Both the position numbers and the translations under genes were made by a program. 64,000 bases of DNA from Candidatus Amarobacillus elongatus (GTDB lineage Bacteria > Chloroflexota > Dehalococcoidia > Tepidiformales > Tepidiformaceae), in the NCBI GenBank assembly GCA_016703545.1, contig JADJBX010000003.1, positions 186,001 to 250,000 on the forward strand. Direction: 5' to 3'. The notes below the pieces were generated by a model. That model did no database searches. It saw only the letters and a program-made list of their open reading frames with translations, and had not been told where the DNA came from. Each line of letters opens with the position of its first letter. Positions within the stretch are counted from its first letter, which is position 1. Positions 23,689 through 33,135 of this stretch are shown piece by piece.

Positions 23689-26600
23689 TCATTCATATCG
23701 CAGCGCCTCCGCCACCGGCACACGGCTCGCGCCCCGGCTCGGAAGCCACGTCATCCCCAGCGAGAACAGCATGGCGATGGCCGCCATGGCCACGAGCTCG
23801 GCCCATGGCACCGCGAACTGGATCGTCGCGCCTTCCGTGAACGCCTCGCTCGTGAGCAGGTTCCGCGCGAGGACCGCGCCCCCGGCGATGCCCGAAAGGA
23901 TGCCCATGGCCGCCACAAAGCTCGACTCCAGCAGGAATGTCAACGTGACAGTGGTGCGCTGGTAGCCGATCGCGCGCAGCATGCCGATCTGCTGCCGCCG
24001 TTCGACGACCGAGCGGAAGGCGATGACTCCCAGTCCGGCGATGCCGACCACCAGGCCAAGCCCCATGAACGCCTGGAACATCCGGTTGAAGGCAAGGCTC
24101 TGCGCGCCGGCATCCCGGAGGATCTTCGTCACGCTCTCGGCCTGTACACCCCGCGTTGCGAGCGCCGATTCGATGTCGCTTGCCACCGTTTCGGCGTCGG
24201 CGGCGTCGTGCAGCCGCAAATACACGCGGCTGTAGACGGGCTGCCCCGCGAAGCCGGCATAGTCGCGTTCGTTGAGGTAGATGCCGCCGATGTAGTCGGC
24301 CGGCAGCGTCGCCTTGAGGATGCCGACGACCGTCACCGTGCGCACCTCGCCCGTCGCCGCGTTCGTGACCTCCAGGGTGAACGGTGCGAAGCGGTGGTCG
24401 TCGACCTGCACACCCTCGGCCGTCCATTCGTACCGGTCGCTGTAGTTGACCCCGATGACGGCGTTGTCGGCGAGCGCGAGGTTGGCGCCGTCGCGCACCG
24501 CGGCCAGCACCTCGGCGGGCGTGCCGTATCCGGTGGCGAAGGCGTCCAGCGACGGCGCGAGGCTGCTGAAGAAGCCGTCGTCCGCGCCGAGAACGGGGTA
24601 CGGCATGGGTGCATCGCCACTCGTGGTTTCGCGAACGAACGTCGCGCCCGTGGGCAACGTCGCGGCCCCGCGGCCGGCGATCCCCGACCCGTCCGCGACG
24701 CCGGCGAGGTCGGGAATCGGCTCGACCGCGTTCGCGGTGGCAATGATGTCCAGATTGCCGCGGGCGTCGCCGCCGAGGAAGGCGGAGTCGAAGTTCGCGA
24801 GCAGGATGCTGAACACGGTGAGCGAAAACACGATGATGGAGAACATCGCGATCGTCATCCCCGTCCGGAAGCGGTTGGAGAGCGGGTAGGCGATGGCCAT
24901 CTTCATCGCGGGTGCGAGGGCGGGGAAACGCACCGCCGACCACGCCAGCACGGCAGCCAGCCCGACGACGCCCGCGAGCAGGTACGCCAGCTGCCCGAGG
25001 CCATCGCCGCGCTCGCCGATGATCGCGCCCGCCAGGCCCGCCGCCACGGCAACGAACCCGACCGCCGCGCTCGGCGCGTATCGCATGAGCCCGCCCTGCG
25101 ACGAAAACATCCTCGTGAGCAGCCTGGCGTTGAAGACGATCACGAGCGTGAAGCTGACGACGATCATGATCCCCGAGAGAACGAACATCTCGATGTCGGA
25201 CGTGAATTCGCCGAAGAGCCGGTCGTGGGTGCCGGGAGGCAGAAGCCAGTAGGCGCCGAGCAGGATCCCGGTGACGGTCCAGAGCGGGCGGCTGGGGACA
25301 CCGTGGTAGCGTGCCAGCGCGGCCACCGACAGCGGGATGATCGACATGCCCAGCGCGAACGGGAAGAGCACGCCGCCCGCCCGGCCGGCGAGGATGAGCA
25401 CCGCGCCGAGGGCGATACCAGAGGGCGCGACAATCCACGCCCAGGGCAGCCCGAACCCCTTCCGTGCGATGAACCAGAGGCCCAGCGGTGGCACCACGAG
25501 AGCGGGCACGCCGGCCGCTACCCATGCCCACCGCGTCTTCCGGCGGGCTTCGCGGCGCGACTCCTCGGGCAGCTGGCGAATGGCGGCGACGATGTTGACG
25601 TGCGACACCTTGAGCGATGCGAACACGACGGTGATGAACGTGATGACCACGCCCAGGCTGTAGCCGATCACGAGCGAAACGGGGGTCATGCTGAATTCGA
25701 TCAGGGCGAAGTACTCGCCGCCGACGAGGGGCAAGAGGCCGCGCGTCATGCCGAACGCGCTCGCGGCCCCGAGCGCGACGCCGATGGCGCCCGCCAGCAG
25801 CGAGTACATGACGCCTTCGGCGATGAACGACTGCACCAGGTGGCCGCGATGCGCGCCGACGGCCCGCGCCATGCCCATCTCCGCCTTCCGCTCGGCGGCC
25901 AGCATCACGAAGATCATGAAGATGAGCATGACTCCGGCCGCCATGGAGAAGAGCCCGAGCACGAGGAACAGGGTCGTGAACATGTTCCCGTACAGCTCCG
26001 CCTGCGCGACCAGGTCCGCTTTCACCGGGAAGACCTCGACCGTGCGATCGGACTCCAGCCCGCCGGCCTGCGCGAACAGCCCGGCGCCCTCGCCTGTGAG
26101 GTAGCGCTCAATGCGGTCCGCCGCCGCTTCGCCCGCGCCCACGGTCGAGCGCGCGTCCCCGCGCAGCGAGACGGTGAGGGCGTCGATTTCGTTGCCCTTC
26201 AGCCCCAACACCGCGCGGGCCTCATCGAGCGGCACCACGAGGCCGCCGGGCACCCGGGAGTACCGAAGGCCGAGCACGCCTGAGGCCAATTCGTCCTCGA
26301 CGATGCCCGCGACGCGAAAGTCGCGGGTCGTGCCGCTGGCGAACACCGTCACGGTGTCGCCCGCTTCCGCGCGAAGGTCCCGTGCCGCCCGCTCGCTGAG
26401 GTACGCTTCGCCGGGCCGGAGGCTGCCAAGCAGTGCCGTGCCGCCAGAGAGCAGCCGCAGGCCGCCTGCACGGTCCATGCGCGCGGCATCGACGCCCGTG
26501 AGCGCCACGTCCGGCGTGGAACGCTGACTGCGCTGATTGGTCGCCGCGACCGGACGGTTGAGGAATGGCAGGAACGTTTCGATGTCCCGGTCACCGGCGA

Positions 26601-26988
26601 AGTGCGCTTCCAGGGCCGGGACGACGGCATCGGAAACGAACGCACGGGCGCCGTCGCCGTAGGCGCCGCCATCGGAGCTAAACTCCCGCTCGCCGTTCCA
26701 GGTGATGTCGATGTCGGAGCGGCCAAGCAGGCGGTAGGTGTCGCGGGTGAGCGAGTGGTCGATGGTGTCGCCGGTCACGAACGATGCCGTCGTGATCAGC
26801 GTGGCGAGGGAGAGTCCGCTCACGACGAGCACGGTCTGCAGGCCACGCCGCGGGATGTTGCGCATCGCCATGCGGAACATCGTCCGGTTGCCGACGCCGA
26901 TGGCGGCGACGGTCGCCAGTGCCACGCCAAGCAGCGCGACGAGGGTGGCCATGATGGTCACGGTCGGGATGCCGAAGAGTTCGTTCAC
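23689..26988 (-). CDS. MacB/FtsX-family ABC transporter permease, large double-module form
   Basis: A 1099-residue membrane protein. An N-terminal helix and NRTMFRMAMRNIPRRGLQTVLVVSGLSLA lead into a large extracytoplasmic domain, then a three-helix FtsX block (about 335-450), a central set of extra helices (about 490-700), a second extracytoplasmic domain and a final FtsX block ending in VPVAEALRYE. FtsX/MacB permeases drive lipoprotein, peptide or drug export by mechanotransmission. Its GTG overlaps the TGA of the ATPase gene. The substrate is unknown; lack of a membrane-fusion partner suggests a single-membrane-type system. Confidence 0.88.
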   Translation of the reverse strand: MNELFGIPTVTIMATLVALLGVALATVAAIGVGNRTMFRMAMRNIPRRGLQTVLVVSGLSLATLITTASFVTGDTIDHSLTRDTYRLLGRSDIDITWNGEREFSSDGGAYGDGARAFVSDAVVPALEAHFAGDRDIETFLPFLNRPVAATNQRSQRSTPDVALTGVDAARMDRAGGLRLLSGGTALLGSLRPGEAYLSERAARDLRAEAGDTVTVFASGTTRDFRVAGIVEDELASGVLGLRYSRVPGGLVVPLDEARAVLGLKGNEIDALTVSLRGDARSTVGAGEAAADRIERYLTGEGAGLFAQAGGLESDRTVEVFPVKADLVAQAELYGNMFTTLFLVLGLFSMAAGVMLIFMIFVMLAAERKAEMGMARAVGAHRGHLVQSFIAEGVMYSLLAGAIGVALGAASAFGMTRGLLPLVGGEYFALIEFSMTPVSLVIGYSLGVVITFITVVFASLKVSHVNIVAAIRQLPEESRREARRKTRWAWVAAGVPALVVPPLGLWFIARKGFGLPWAWIVAPSGIALGAVLILAGRAGGVLFPFALGMSIIPLSVAALARYHGVPSRPLWTVTGILLGAYWLLPPGTHDRLFGEFTSDIEMFVLSGIMIVVSFTLVIVFNARLLTRMFSSQGGLMRYAPSAAVGFVAVAAGLAGAIIGERGDGLGQLAYLLAGVVGLAAVLAWSAVRFPALAPAMKMAIAYPLSNRFRTGMTIAMFSIIVFSLTVFSILLANFDSAFLGGDARGNLDIIATANAVEPIPDLAGVADGSGIAGRGAATLPTGATFVRETTSGDAPMPYPVLGADDGFFSSLAPSLDAFATGYGTPAEVLAAVRDGANLALADNAVIGVNYSDRYEWTAEGVQVDDHRFAPFTLEVTNAATGEVRTVTVVGILKATLPADYIGGIYLNERDYAGFAGQPVYSRVYLRLHDAADAETVASDIESALATRGVQAESVTKILRDAGAQSLAFNRMFQAFMGLGLVVGIAGLGVIAFRSVVERRQQIGMLRAIGYQRTTVTLTFLLESSFVAAMGILSGIAGGAVLARNLLTSEAFTEGATIQFAVPWAELVAMAAIAMLFSLGMTWLPSRGASRVPVAEALRYE

Positions 26989-27755
26989 CGCAGGCGCTCC
27001 TCGTGGACGATGGCGCCGTCGACCATGTGGATGATGCGGTGGCAGCGCGCGCCGACCGCCGCGTCGTGCGTGACGATGACGAACGTCAGCCCCTGGTCTT
27101 CGTTCAGCGTTTCCATCAGCGTGATGATGTCGTCGGCGGTCCGCGAATCGAGGGCGCCGGTGGGTTCATCGGCCCAGACAATCTCCGGATTGTTCACAAG
27201 CGAACGCGCGATGGTGACGCGCTGACGCTGCCCGCCGCTGAGTTGCGCCGGGCGCTTCTCACCCTGCGCGCGGAGCCCCACCCGTTCGAGCGCGGCCTGC
27301 GCCCGCTGTCGCGCTTCCTTCGGGGAGACGCCCGAAACCACCAGCGGCAGTTCCACGTTTTCCACCGCGGAGAGCACCGGCAACAGGTTGTACGTCTGGA
27401 AGACGAAGCCCATGTTGTGCGCTCGGAAGGTCGTGCGGGCCTTATCGCTGAGGGTGGCGATGTCCTGACCGGCGATGCTGACGCTCCCGGAGGTCACGTC
27501 GTCGAGGCCGCTGGCGCAGTTCAAGAGGGTCGTTTTGCCGCAGCCGGACTGTCCCATGATCGCGACCATTTCGCCCCGCTCCACCGAGAGCGAAACGCCG
27601 GCCAGCGCGTGCACGCGCGTGCCGTTGGCGCCGTAGACCTTGGTCACCCGGTCGAGCGTGATGATGCTTCCCGCGCCGGGGGCGGCCGCGGCAGGGGCGG
27701 CGGCCCGTGCGACGGGAGCGGGGACGGGCAGGGTCAATCCGTTCGTTCGAGACAT
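26985..27755 (-). CDS. MacB/LolD-type ABC transporter ATP-binding protein
   Basis: A 256-residue ATPase with Walker A GQSGCGKTT, signature LSGGQRQRV, Walker B IVWADEPTGALD and switch His in IVTHD. The leading ~30 residues are an Ala/Pro-rich extension. Sequence style is that of the MacB/LolD/FtsE group, whose ATPases pair with FtsX-like permeases. AAGGAGAG precedes ATG 27755. Its stop overlaps the permease start, so the two are made together. Three phased GTCAC repeats lie 57-94 bases upstream. Confidence 0.93.
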   Translation of the reverse strand: MSRTNGLTLPVPAPVARAAAPAAAAPGAGSIITLDRVTKVYGANGTRVHALAGVSLSVERGEMVAIMGQSGCGKTTLLNCASGLDDVTSGSVSIAGQDIATLSDKARTTFRAHNMGFVFQTYNLLPVLSAVENVELPLVVSGVSPKEARQRAQAALERVGLRAQGEKRPAQLSGGQRQRVTIARSLVNNPEIVWADEPTGALDSRTADDIITLMETLNEDQGLTFVIVTHDAAVGARCHRIIHMVDGAIVHEERLR

Positions 27756-27810
27756 GGCTCTCTCCTTGGTTGGGCCGTGTGCGGCCCTCGGTTCGATGCT
27801 GGCGGAGACC

Positions 27811-27850
27811 TGTCACACGCTTCGGACGAAGACGTCACGGAGGTGTCACA
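27811..27850 (-). promoter_or_regulatory. Phased 11-bp GTCAC direct repeats upstream of the exporter
   Basis: GTCAC occurs at 27812, 27834 and 27845, i.e. at 22- and 11-base steps, with a degenerate copy (CGGAC) at the 11-base slot 27823. Tandem 11-bp repeats are the usual footprint of OmpR/PhoB-type response regulators. The site lies upstream of the exporter ATPase on the minus strand. The rest of the 27756-28043 gap has only the urt terminator hairpin. Confidence 0.4.
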
Positions 27851-27983
27851 GGTGCCCAAATGCCGTGCCCGGAACGTCCGAACCCGTGCATTGAGCATCG
27901 ATTGCCGCGGGACAAGGAGAGTCAGCCGAGGGACGTGCGCTCGAATGTCCTTTCGTACGAGGCCGCGATTCGGCCAAACGGCG

Positions 27984-28014
27984 GAGGGGCGGCGCCATGG
28001 CGGCGACGCCCCTC
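27984..28014 (-). terminator. Hairpin downstream of the urt operon
   Basis: GAGGGGCG (27984-27991) pairs with CGCCCCTC (28007-28014), with an inner GCGCC/GGCG pairing. On the minus strand it follows the urtE stop by 30 bases and is trailed by CGCCGTTT. It is probably the operon terminator. Confidence 0.5.
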
Positions 28015-28043
28015 GGGGGCCCCGGTTCGTTGGCGCCGTGCCG

Positions 28044-28799
28044 CTAGACGGCGAGCGCTTCCTGGAGCCTGCCGGTATCCAGCTCCGACGGCTTGCCCGC
28101 AAGCGTCACGGTGCCGCGTTCGAGGACATAACAGTGGTCGGCGTTCGCGAGCGCGAACCCGAGGAACTGCTCGGCGAGCAGGATCGTCATCTTCCCGCGC
28201 AACGACCCGATGACGTTCTCGATCTCCTCGACGATGTTCGGCTGAATGCCCTCGGTCGGCTCGTCGAGGAGGAGCAGTTTCGGGCGCCCCATGAGCGCGC
28301 GGCCGATCGCGAGCTGCTGCTGCTGCCCGCCCGAGAGCACGCCGGCGGTGCGGCCAGCCATCTGCTTCAGCACCGGGAACAGCCCGAACACCTCCTCGAG
28401 CTGCCCCGTGTCGCGGCCGACGGGTTCGAGCCCCATCTGCAGGTTTTCGAGGACGCTGAGGTACGGGAAGATGCCCCGCCCCTGGGGCACGTACCCCATG
28501 CCCGCGCGCGCCCTTGCGTGCGACGGCTTCTTCGTGACCTCACGGCCATCCAGGCGGATGGCGCCGCCGTAGGCGGGCAGCACGCCGATCAGCGCCTTGA
28601 GCAGGGTCGTCTTGCCCGCGCCGTTGCGCCCCATCACGCACACGACCTCGCCCGTACGGGCTTCGATAGAGAGCCGGTCGACCACGACGGAACGTCCGTA
28701 GGCGATGGAGAGGTCGCGCGTGGCGATCATTTCGCCGGCCGCCGCTTCGGCGTGGCGCGCGGCTTCGCGGCCAAACGGGAGAAGTGAAACGCCAATCAT
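28044..28799 (-). CDS. urtE: Urea ABC transporter ATP-binding protein UrtE
   Basis: A 251-residue ATPase of the branched-chain-amino-acid/urea class: Walker A GRNGAGKTT, LSGGQQQQLAIGRAL, LLLDEPTEGIQPNIV, which is the LivF/UrtE form. The first ~22 residues form an extension before the core (IATRDLSIAYGRS). Assignment to urea rather than amino acids rests on UrtA and the adjoining urease genes. The ATG at 28799 overlaps the urtD stop (ATGA). It is the last gene of the operon, followed by a hairpin. Confidence 0.92.
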   Translation of the reverse strand: MIGVSLLPFGREAARHAEAAAGEMIATRDLSIAYGRSVVVDRLSIEARTGEVVCVMGRNGAGKTTLLKALIGVLPAYGGAIRLDGREVTKKPSHARARAGMGYVPQGRGIFPYLSVLENLQMGLEPVGRDTGQLEEVFGLFPVLKQMAGRTAGVLSGGQQQQLAIGRALMGRPKLLLLDEPTEGIQPNIVEEIENVIGSLRGKMTILLAEQFLGFALANADHCYVLERGTVTLAGKPSELDTGRLQEALAV

Positions 28800-29626
28800 G
28801 CTGGTGCCCCCACGGTGGTGTGCGAACGGCCGATGTAGACCTGTTGGACAACCGGGTCGGCCTGGATCTCCTCGACCCGGCCTTCCCGCAGCACCCGGCC
28901 CATGTGCAGGACCGTGACCGTGCGCGAAAACTCGCGGACGAAGTCCATGTCGTGTTCGGTGACGATGATCGAGTGGTCGCCTTCGAGCGTGTGGAGAAGT
29001 TCGCCGGTGCGTTCACGCTCGCGGCCGGTCATGCCCGCGACAGGTTCGTCGAGGAGCAGCAGGCGCGGGTCCTGCACGAGCAACATGGCGATTTCGAGCC
29101 ATTGCCGTTCGCCGTGCGAAAGTGCCGACGCGGGGACGGCGTGCCGGGCCTGGAGACCGACCCGTTCGATGGCGTGCCGCACGCGCTCCTTCCGCTCGCC
29201 GCTCATGGGTGCGAAGAGCTTGAGCACGCTGTCGCGGAATCCCGCCGCCACCTCGACGTTCTGGAAGACCGTGAGGCTGCCGAAGACGGACGGCGTCTGG
29301 AACTTCCGCCCCACGCCCGCCCGAACGATCTGGTCCTCGCGCATCTTCGTGAGCTCCTTGCCCTCGAAGGTGATGTGGCCACTCACTTCGATCACCTTCA
29401 CGTGCCCGACCGCCTCCTCGGCGTGCGAGTTGTCGAACATAACCTTGCCCGAATCTGCGCGGATCTTGCCCGAGATCACGTCCATCAGCGTCGTCTTGCC
29501 GGCGCCGTTGGGGCCGATGAGGAAGCGAAGTTCGCCACGGCCGAGCGTCAGCGTGAGATCGTCAAGCACACGGAAGCCGTCGAACGACACGACGAGGTCC
29601 TCGATGCGAAGCAGGTCACCGGGCAT
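28796..29626 (-). CDS. urtD: Urea ABC transporter ATP-binding protein UrtD
   Basis: A 276-residue ATPase with Walker A GPNGAGKTT, LSHGERQWLEIAM (the SHG-form signature typical of UrtD/LivG proteins), LLLDEPVAGMT and VTEHDMDFVREF. An insert (residues about 65-90, DNSHAEEAVGHVKVIEVSGH) interrupts the usual region after Walker A. ATG 29626 lies inside the end of urtC (11-base overlap). It pairs with UrtE at the inner face of the UrtB-UrtC channel. Confidence 0.92.
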   Translation of the reverse strand: MPGDLLRIEDLVVSFDGFRVLDDLTLTLGRGELRFLIGPNGAGKTTLMDVISGKIRADSGKVMFDNSHAEEAVGHVKVIEVSGHITFEGKELTKMREDQIVRAGVGRKFQTPSVFGSLTVFQNVEVAAGFRDSVLKLFAPMSGERKERVRHAIERVGLQARHAVPASALSHGERQWLEIAMLLVQDPRLLLLDEPVAGMTGRERERTGELLHTLEGDHSIIVTEHDMDFVREFSRTVTVLHMGRVLREGRVEEIQADPVVQQVYIGRSHTTVGAPA

Positions 29627-30764
29627 CGGAGGGCCTCCCTTCGAGTGCCGCGGCCGGGACTCCCGCTGTTCGCCCGCCGAGCCGGTGGGCGGCTTCATCC
29701 CGCATTCGCCGGGCGAACCCAACGATGCCCGCCGGGAAGAGCACGACCGCTCCGACGAACAGCGCGCCATAGAAATAGCTCCAGGTGTCGGGGTAGCTCT
29801 CCGAGAGCGTGCTCTTGGTCCAACTCACGACGACGGCGCCGATGACAGCGCCCATCAGGCTGCCGCGCCCGCCCACGGCCACGAGCAAGACGAACTCGAT
29901 CGACGGCACGATGCCGAGGTTCGCGGGCGAGATGATGCCCACCTGCGGAACGAACAGCGCGCCGGCGAGCCCCGCCATCGCCGCCGATACGGCGAACACG
30001 AGCGCCTTGATCAGCCCGACGTTGTAGCCGGCGAACCGCACCCGGTCCTCGTCGTCGCGAACGGCGACCAGGAGCCGCCCGAAGGGCGATCGCGTCATCC
30101 ACAACGCCGCCGCGTACACCACGAGCACGAGGCCGGCCGTGATGTAGTACAGCGTGTGCTGCGTCGACTCGTCCGCCAGGGGCATGCCGAAGAGCTCGTC
30201 GAAGTTCGTCAGCCCGTTGGTGCCGCCCGTGTACTTCTGCTGGCCGACGAAGAAGATGCTCATGATGAGCGCGAGCGCCTGCGTGACGATGGCGAAGTAC
30301 GCGCCCTTCACCCGGCTGCGGAACACCAGGTAGCCGAGCACGAACGCAAGCACTCCGGGCCCCGCCATGACCATGGGCAGCGCGAACCACGCGTGCCGGA
30401 ATGGCGCCCAGAACCACGGCAGGGATTCGAGGCCGCTCCAGTTCATGAAGTCCGGGATCGAATCGCCGGAGGCCTGCAGCTTCATGTACATCGCCATGGC
30501 ATAGCCGCCCAGGCCGAACCACACGCCGTGGCCGAGGCTGAGGATGCCCGTGTACCCCCAGATCAGGTCGATCCCGATCGCGAGGATGGCGTAGCACAGG
30601 AACTTCGCCAGCAGGTTCTGGCGAAAGTCCGAAAGGAACGACGGCGCCACCACGAAGAGCAGCACCGCGGCGATGACGAACGGCGCCGCCTCCCGGGCGA
30701 GCAGCAGCAGCCGGTTGGTGGGGACGGGCGAGGTCAGGGTCGAAGTCCGAGCGCTCATGGCCAT
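29616..30764 (-). CDS. urtC: Urea ABC transporter permease UrtC
   Basis: A membrane permease of about 382 residues, LivM-like, with some ten helices (AAPFVIAAVLLFVVAP to FVGAVVLFPAGIVGF). GILSLGHGVWFGLGGYAMAMYM and VKGAYFAIVTQALALIM are family landmarks; the VKGAYFAI segment is typical of UrtC. ATG 30764 follows AGGGAG by 6 bases and is preferred over GTG 30767. It starts 10 bases after urtB and overlaps urtD. Confidence 0.92.
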   Translation of the reverse strand: MAMSARTSTLTSPVPTNRLLLLAREAAPFVIAAVLLFVVAPSFLSDFRQNLLAKFLCYAILAIGIDLIWGYTGILSLGHGVWFGLGGYAMAMYMKLQASGDSIPDFMNWSGLESLPWFWAPFRHAWFALPMVMAGPGVLAFVLGYLVFRSRVKGAYFAIVTQALALIMSIFFVGQQKYTGGTNGLTNFDELFGMPLADESTQHTLYYITAGLVLVVYAAALWMTRSPFGRLLVAVRDDEDRVRFAGYNVGLIKALVFAVSAAMAGLAGALFVPQVGIISPANLGIVPSIEFVLLVAVGGRGSLMGAVIGAVVVSWTKSTLSESYPDTWSYFYGALFVGAVVLFPAGIVGFARRMRDEAAHRLGGRTAGVPAAALEGRPSDAR

Positions 30765-30774
30765 CACGCGCTCC

Positions 30775-31674
30775 CTATCGCGCGGCCCGGCGGGCGATGA
30801 TGCCCGCGGGACGCCACTGCAGGAAAGCGATGACGAGCGCGAAGACGATGACCTTCGCCAGCGACGCCGTCGTCTGGTATTCGAGGATCGCGTTCAGCCA
30901 GCCAACCGAAAGGGCGGCCACCACGGTCCCGATGAGCTGGCCGATCCCGCCGAGGATGACCACCAGGAACGCATCGACGATGTAATAGGTGCCGAGCGAC
31001 GGGCCGATGGGGCCGATGAGCGCGAGGGCGCAGCCGGCGATGCCCGCGAGCCCCGAGGCCAGGCCGAACGTGAGCACGTCCACGCGCGGCGTGACGACGC
31101 CGAGCGCGCCCGCCACTTCGCGGTTCTGCATCACGGCGCGCGTCCGGCGGCCGGCACTCGTGCGCGTCAGGTACACGTACACACCGGCCATGCACACGGC
31201 GACGAGTCCGATGATGAACAGGCGAACGTACGGCATGCTGAAATCGCCGGTCACCGCGATGCCGCCCTGCAACCATGGCGGCGTGGTCACCTGCACGTTC
31301 GGCGCGCCGAAGATGCTGCGCGCGCCCTGCTGCAACACGAGGCTCACGCCCCAGGTCGCAAGCAGCGTGTCGAGTGGCCGCCCGTACAACCGGCGGATGA
31401 GCGTGCGTTCGAGCGCCATGCCCAGTACGGCGGCGACGACGAACGCCATCGCGAGCGCGAAGAAGAAGTAGTACTCGAAGCCCGAGCTGCCCATCAGGTC
31501 TTCGAACCAGTTCTCCGCCACGTAAGCCGAATACGCGCCCACCATGATCATCTCGCCGTGGGCCATGTTGATGACGTTCATGAGCCCGAACGAGAAGGCC
31601 AGGCCGAGCGCCACGAGCAGCAGGATGGAGCCAAGGCTGAAGCCGTTGAACAGCTGCTGCAGGAAGACGTCCAT
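30775..31674 (-). CDS. urtB: Urea ABC transporter permease UrtB
   Basis: A 299-residue LivH-like permease: LFNGFSLGSILLLVALGLAFSFGLMNVINMAHGEMIMVGAYSAY is the conserved opening, and RTRAVMQNREVAGALGV is the cytosolic coupling loop. Helices run to the C-terminal AFLQWRPAGIIARRAAR. The start ATG 31674 sits where homologues begin. A 12-bp hairpin separates it from urtA, which may set a lower level for the permeases. Confidence 0.92.
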   Translation of the reverse strand: MDVFLQQLFNGFSLGSILLLVALGLAFSFGLMNVINMAHGEMIMVGAYSAYVAENWFEDLMGSSGFEYYFFFALAMAFVVAAVLGMALERTLIRRLYGRPLDTLLATWGVSLVLQQGARSIFGAPNVQVTTPPWLQGGIAVTGDFSMPYVRLFIIGLVAVCMAGVYVYLTRTSAGRRTRAVMQNREVAGALGVVTPRVDVLTFGLASGLAGIAGCALALIGPIGPSLGTYYIVDAFLVVILGGIGQLIGTVVAALSVGWLNAILEYQTTASLAKVIVFALVIAFLQWRPAGIIARRAAR

Positions 31675-31693
31675 GGATTCCCCCCTCAAGGAA

Positions 31694-31723
31694 GGCGCGG
31701 CGGGGAAGGAGCCCCGCCGCGCC
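31694..31723 (-). terminator. Intra-operon hairpin between urtA and urtB
   Basis: GGCGCGGCGGGG (31694-31705) pairs perfectly with CCCCGCCGCGCC (31712-31723) around a 6-base loop, with no T-run. It mirrors the hairpin after the peptide-binding gene at 17571 and may reduce read-through or protect the binding-protein message. Confidence 0.6.
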
Positions 31724-31748
31724 GATTCGCACCGGTGATGCCGGCGGG

Positions 31749-33068
31749 CTAGCCCTTCTTTTCCTTCGCGAACTCGCCGCCCCAGCTGTAGGTCTCCAGG
31801 TAGGGGTCCGGCTCCACCGGAGCCGACGTCGCGTACACCTCGTCGATGAGCGCGTCCTTGCGGATCTTCCCCACGCGAACGGTCTTGGAGATGTGGTGGT
31901 TGGTGGCGTGCACCTTCACCTTGCCCTCGGGGGCGGCGAATTCGAGACCCGCCATCGCCGCCTTCACCTTCTCCACGTCCGTCGAGCCCGCCTTCGCGAC
32001 CGCCATCGCCCACAGGTGGACGCTGATGTACGCCGCTTCCACCGGGTCCGAGGTGGGCCGCTGCTTGCCGGACTTCGCCGTGAACGAGTGGTACGCGGGG
32101 ACGAACTTCTCGTTCTCCTGGGTCTTCGTCGTCTCGTAGTAATTCCAGGCGACGAGGTGGCCCTGCATGATGTCGCCGCCGATGGCCGCCGCTTCTTCCT
32201 CGGCGATGGACACCGAGAGCGTGGTCAGCTTCTCGGCCGTGAGCCCCGCGCCCTGGAGCTGCTTGAAGAACGCTACGTTGCTGTCGCCGTTCAGCGTGTT
32301 GTAGACGACGTCCGGGTTCGCGGCCTTGATCTTGGAGATGATCGTCGCGTACTCGGTGTGGCCGAGGGGGGTGTACTCCTCCGCCACCGTCGCCCCGCCG
32401 CTCGCCGCGAGCTGCGCCTTGATGATCTTGTTCGCCGTCCTCGGGAACACGTAGTCGGACCCGAGGAGGAACATCTTCTTCTTGCCCTCCTTCAGCAGGT
32501 ACTCGACGCTCGGGACGATCTGTTGGTTGGTGGTCGCGCCCGTGTAGAAGATGTACGGGGAGGACTCCAGCCCTCCGTACTGGACGGGGTAGTACAGCAG
32601 CGCCTTGTTCTGTTCGAAGACGGGGAGCACGGCCTTGCGGCTGGCCGACGTCCAGCAGCCGAACACGCAGGCCACCTTGTTGCTCTGGATCAGCTTCTTC
32701 GCCTTCTCCGCGAAGGTCGGCCAGTCCGACGCGCCGTCCTCGATGATCGGCTCGATCTTCTTGCCGAGGATGCCGCCCTTCGCGTTGATCTCGTCGATCG
32801 CCATAAGGTCCGCGTCCTTCACGGCCACTTCGCTCACGGCCATCGTGCCGCTGAGCGAATGGAGAATGCCGACCTTGATGGTGTCGCCGCCGCCGCCGGT
32901 GGTGGTGGTGCTGCCGCCCGAAGGGGCGTCGTCATCATCGTCGTCGCCGCCGCAGGCACTGAGCACGCCCGCGATGGCGGGGGTGATGGCGAGCGCGCCG
33001 CCCGCCTTCAGCAGCCGCCGGCGCGAGAACAGCCGGCGCATGACCGGGTCGCCCTGGTTGTTGTCCAC
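31749..33068 (-). CDS. urtA: Urea ABC transporter substrate-binding lipoprotein UrtA
   Basis: A 439-residue receptor. SRRRLLK (15-21) resembles a twin-arginine motif, and LSAC with Cys39 is a lipobox, so it is probably Tat-exported and lipid-anchored. The mature part has the UrtA/FmdD signatures VGILHSLSGTMAVSE, VFGCWTSASRKAVLPVFE and LLYYPVQYGGLESSPYIFYTGA. The GTG at 33068 has GAGGAGAGG upstream; a later ATG at 33041 would cut into the signal region. It is the first transport gene after the urease set, with a CRP-like palindrome about 70 bases upstream. Confidence 0.94.
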   Translation of the reverse strand: MDNNQGDPVMRRLFSRRRLLKAGGALAITPAIAGVLSACGGDDDDDDAPSGGSTTTTGGGGDTIKVGILHSLSGTMAVSEVAVKDADLMAIDEINAKGGILGKKIEPIIEDGASDWPTFAEKAKKLIQSNKVACVFGCWTSASRKAVLPVFEQNKALLYYPVQYGGLESSPYIFYTGATTNQQIVPSVEYLLKEGKKKMFLLGSDYVFPRTANKIIKAQLAASGGATVAEEYTPLGHTEYATIISKIKAANPDVVYNTLNGDSNVAFFKQLQGAGLTAEKLTTLSVSIAEEEAAAIGGDIMQGHLVAWNYYETTKTQENEKFVPAYHSFTAKSGKQRPTSDPVEAAYISVHLWAMAVAKAGSTDVEKVKAAMAGLEFAAPEGKVKVHATNHHISKTVRVGKIRKDALIDEVYATSAPVEPDPYLETYSWGGEFAKEKKG

Positions 33069-33135
33069 GTTTCGTTCCTCTCCTCTTGCATGGCACCGCG
33101 GCGCCGGGGCGTCCTGCGGTTGGAGGGACGTTACT

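Noticed and set aside
24208..26283. A 690-codon plus-strand frame opposite the exporter permease
   Set aside because: Arg/His/Asp-rich composition typical of antisense to a membrane protein; no start signal, no family match, while the permease reads normally.
27756..28043. A riboswitch or small RNA in the exporter-urt gap
   Set aside because: Only a terminator-like hairpin and GTCAC repeats are seen; no known aptamer core could be recognised by eye.
28044..33068. Reading the five ABC genes as a branched-chain amino acid transporter
   Set aside because: The receptor has UrtA/FmdD signatures (FGCWTSASRKAVLPVFE, LLYYPVQYGGLE), the second ATPase has the SHG-type signature, and urease genes adjoin directly. 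Urea is the better call.
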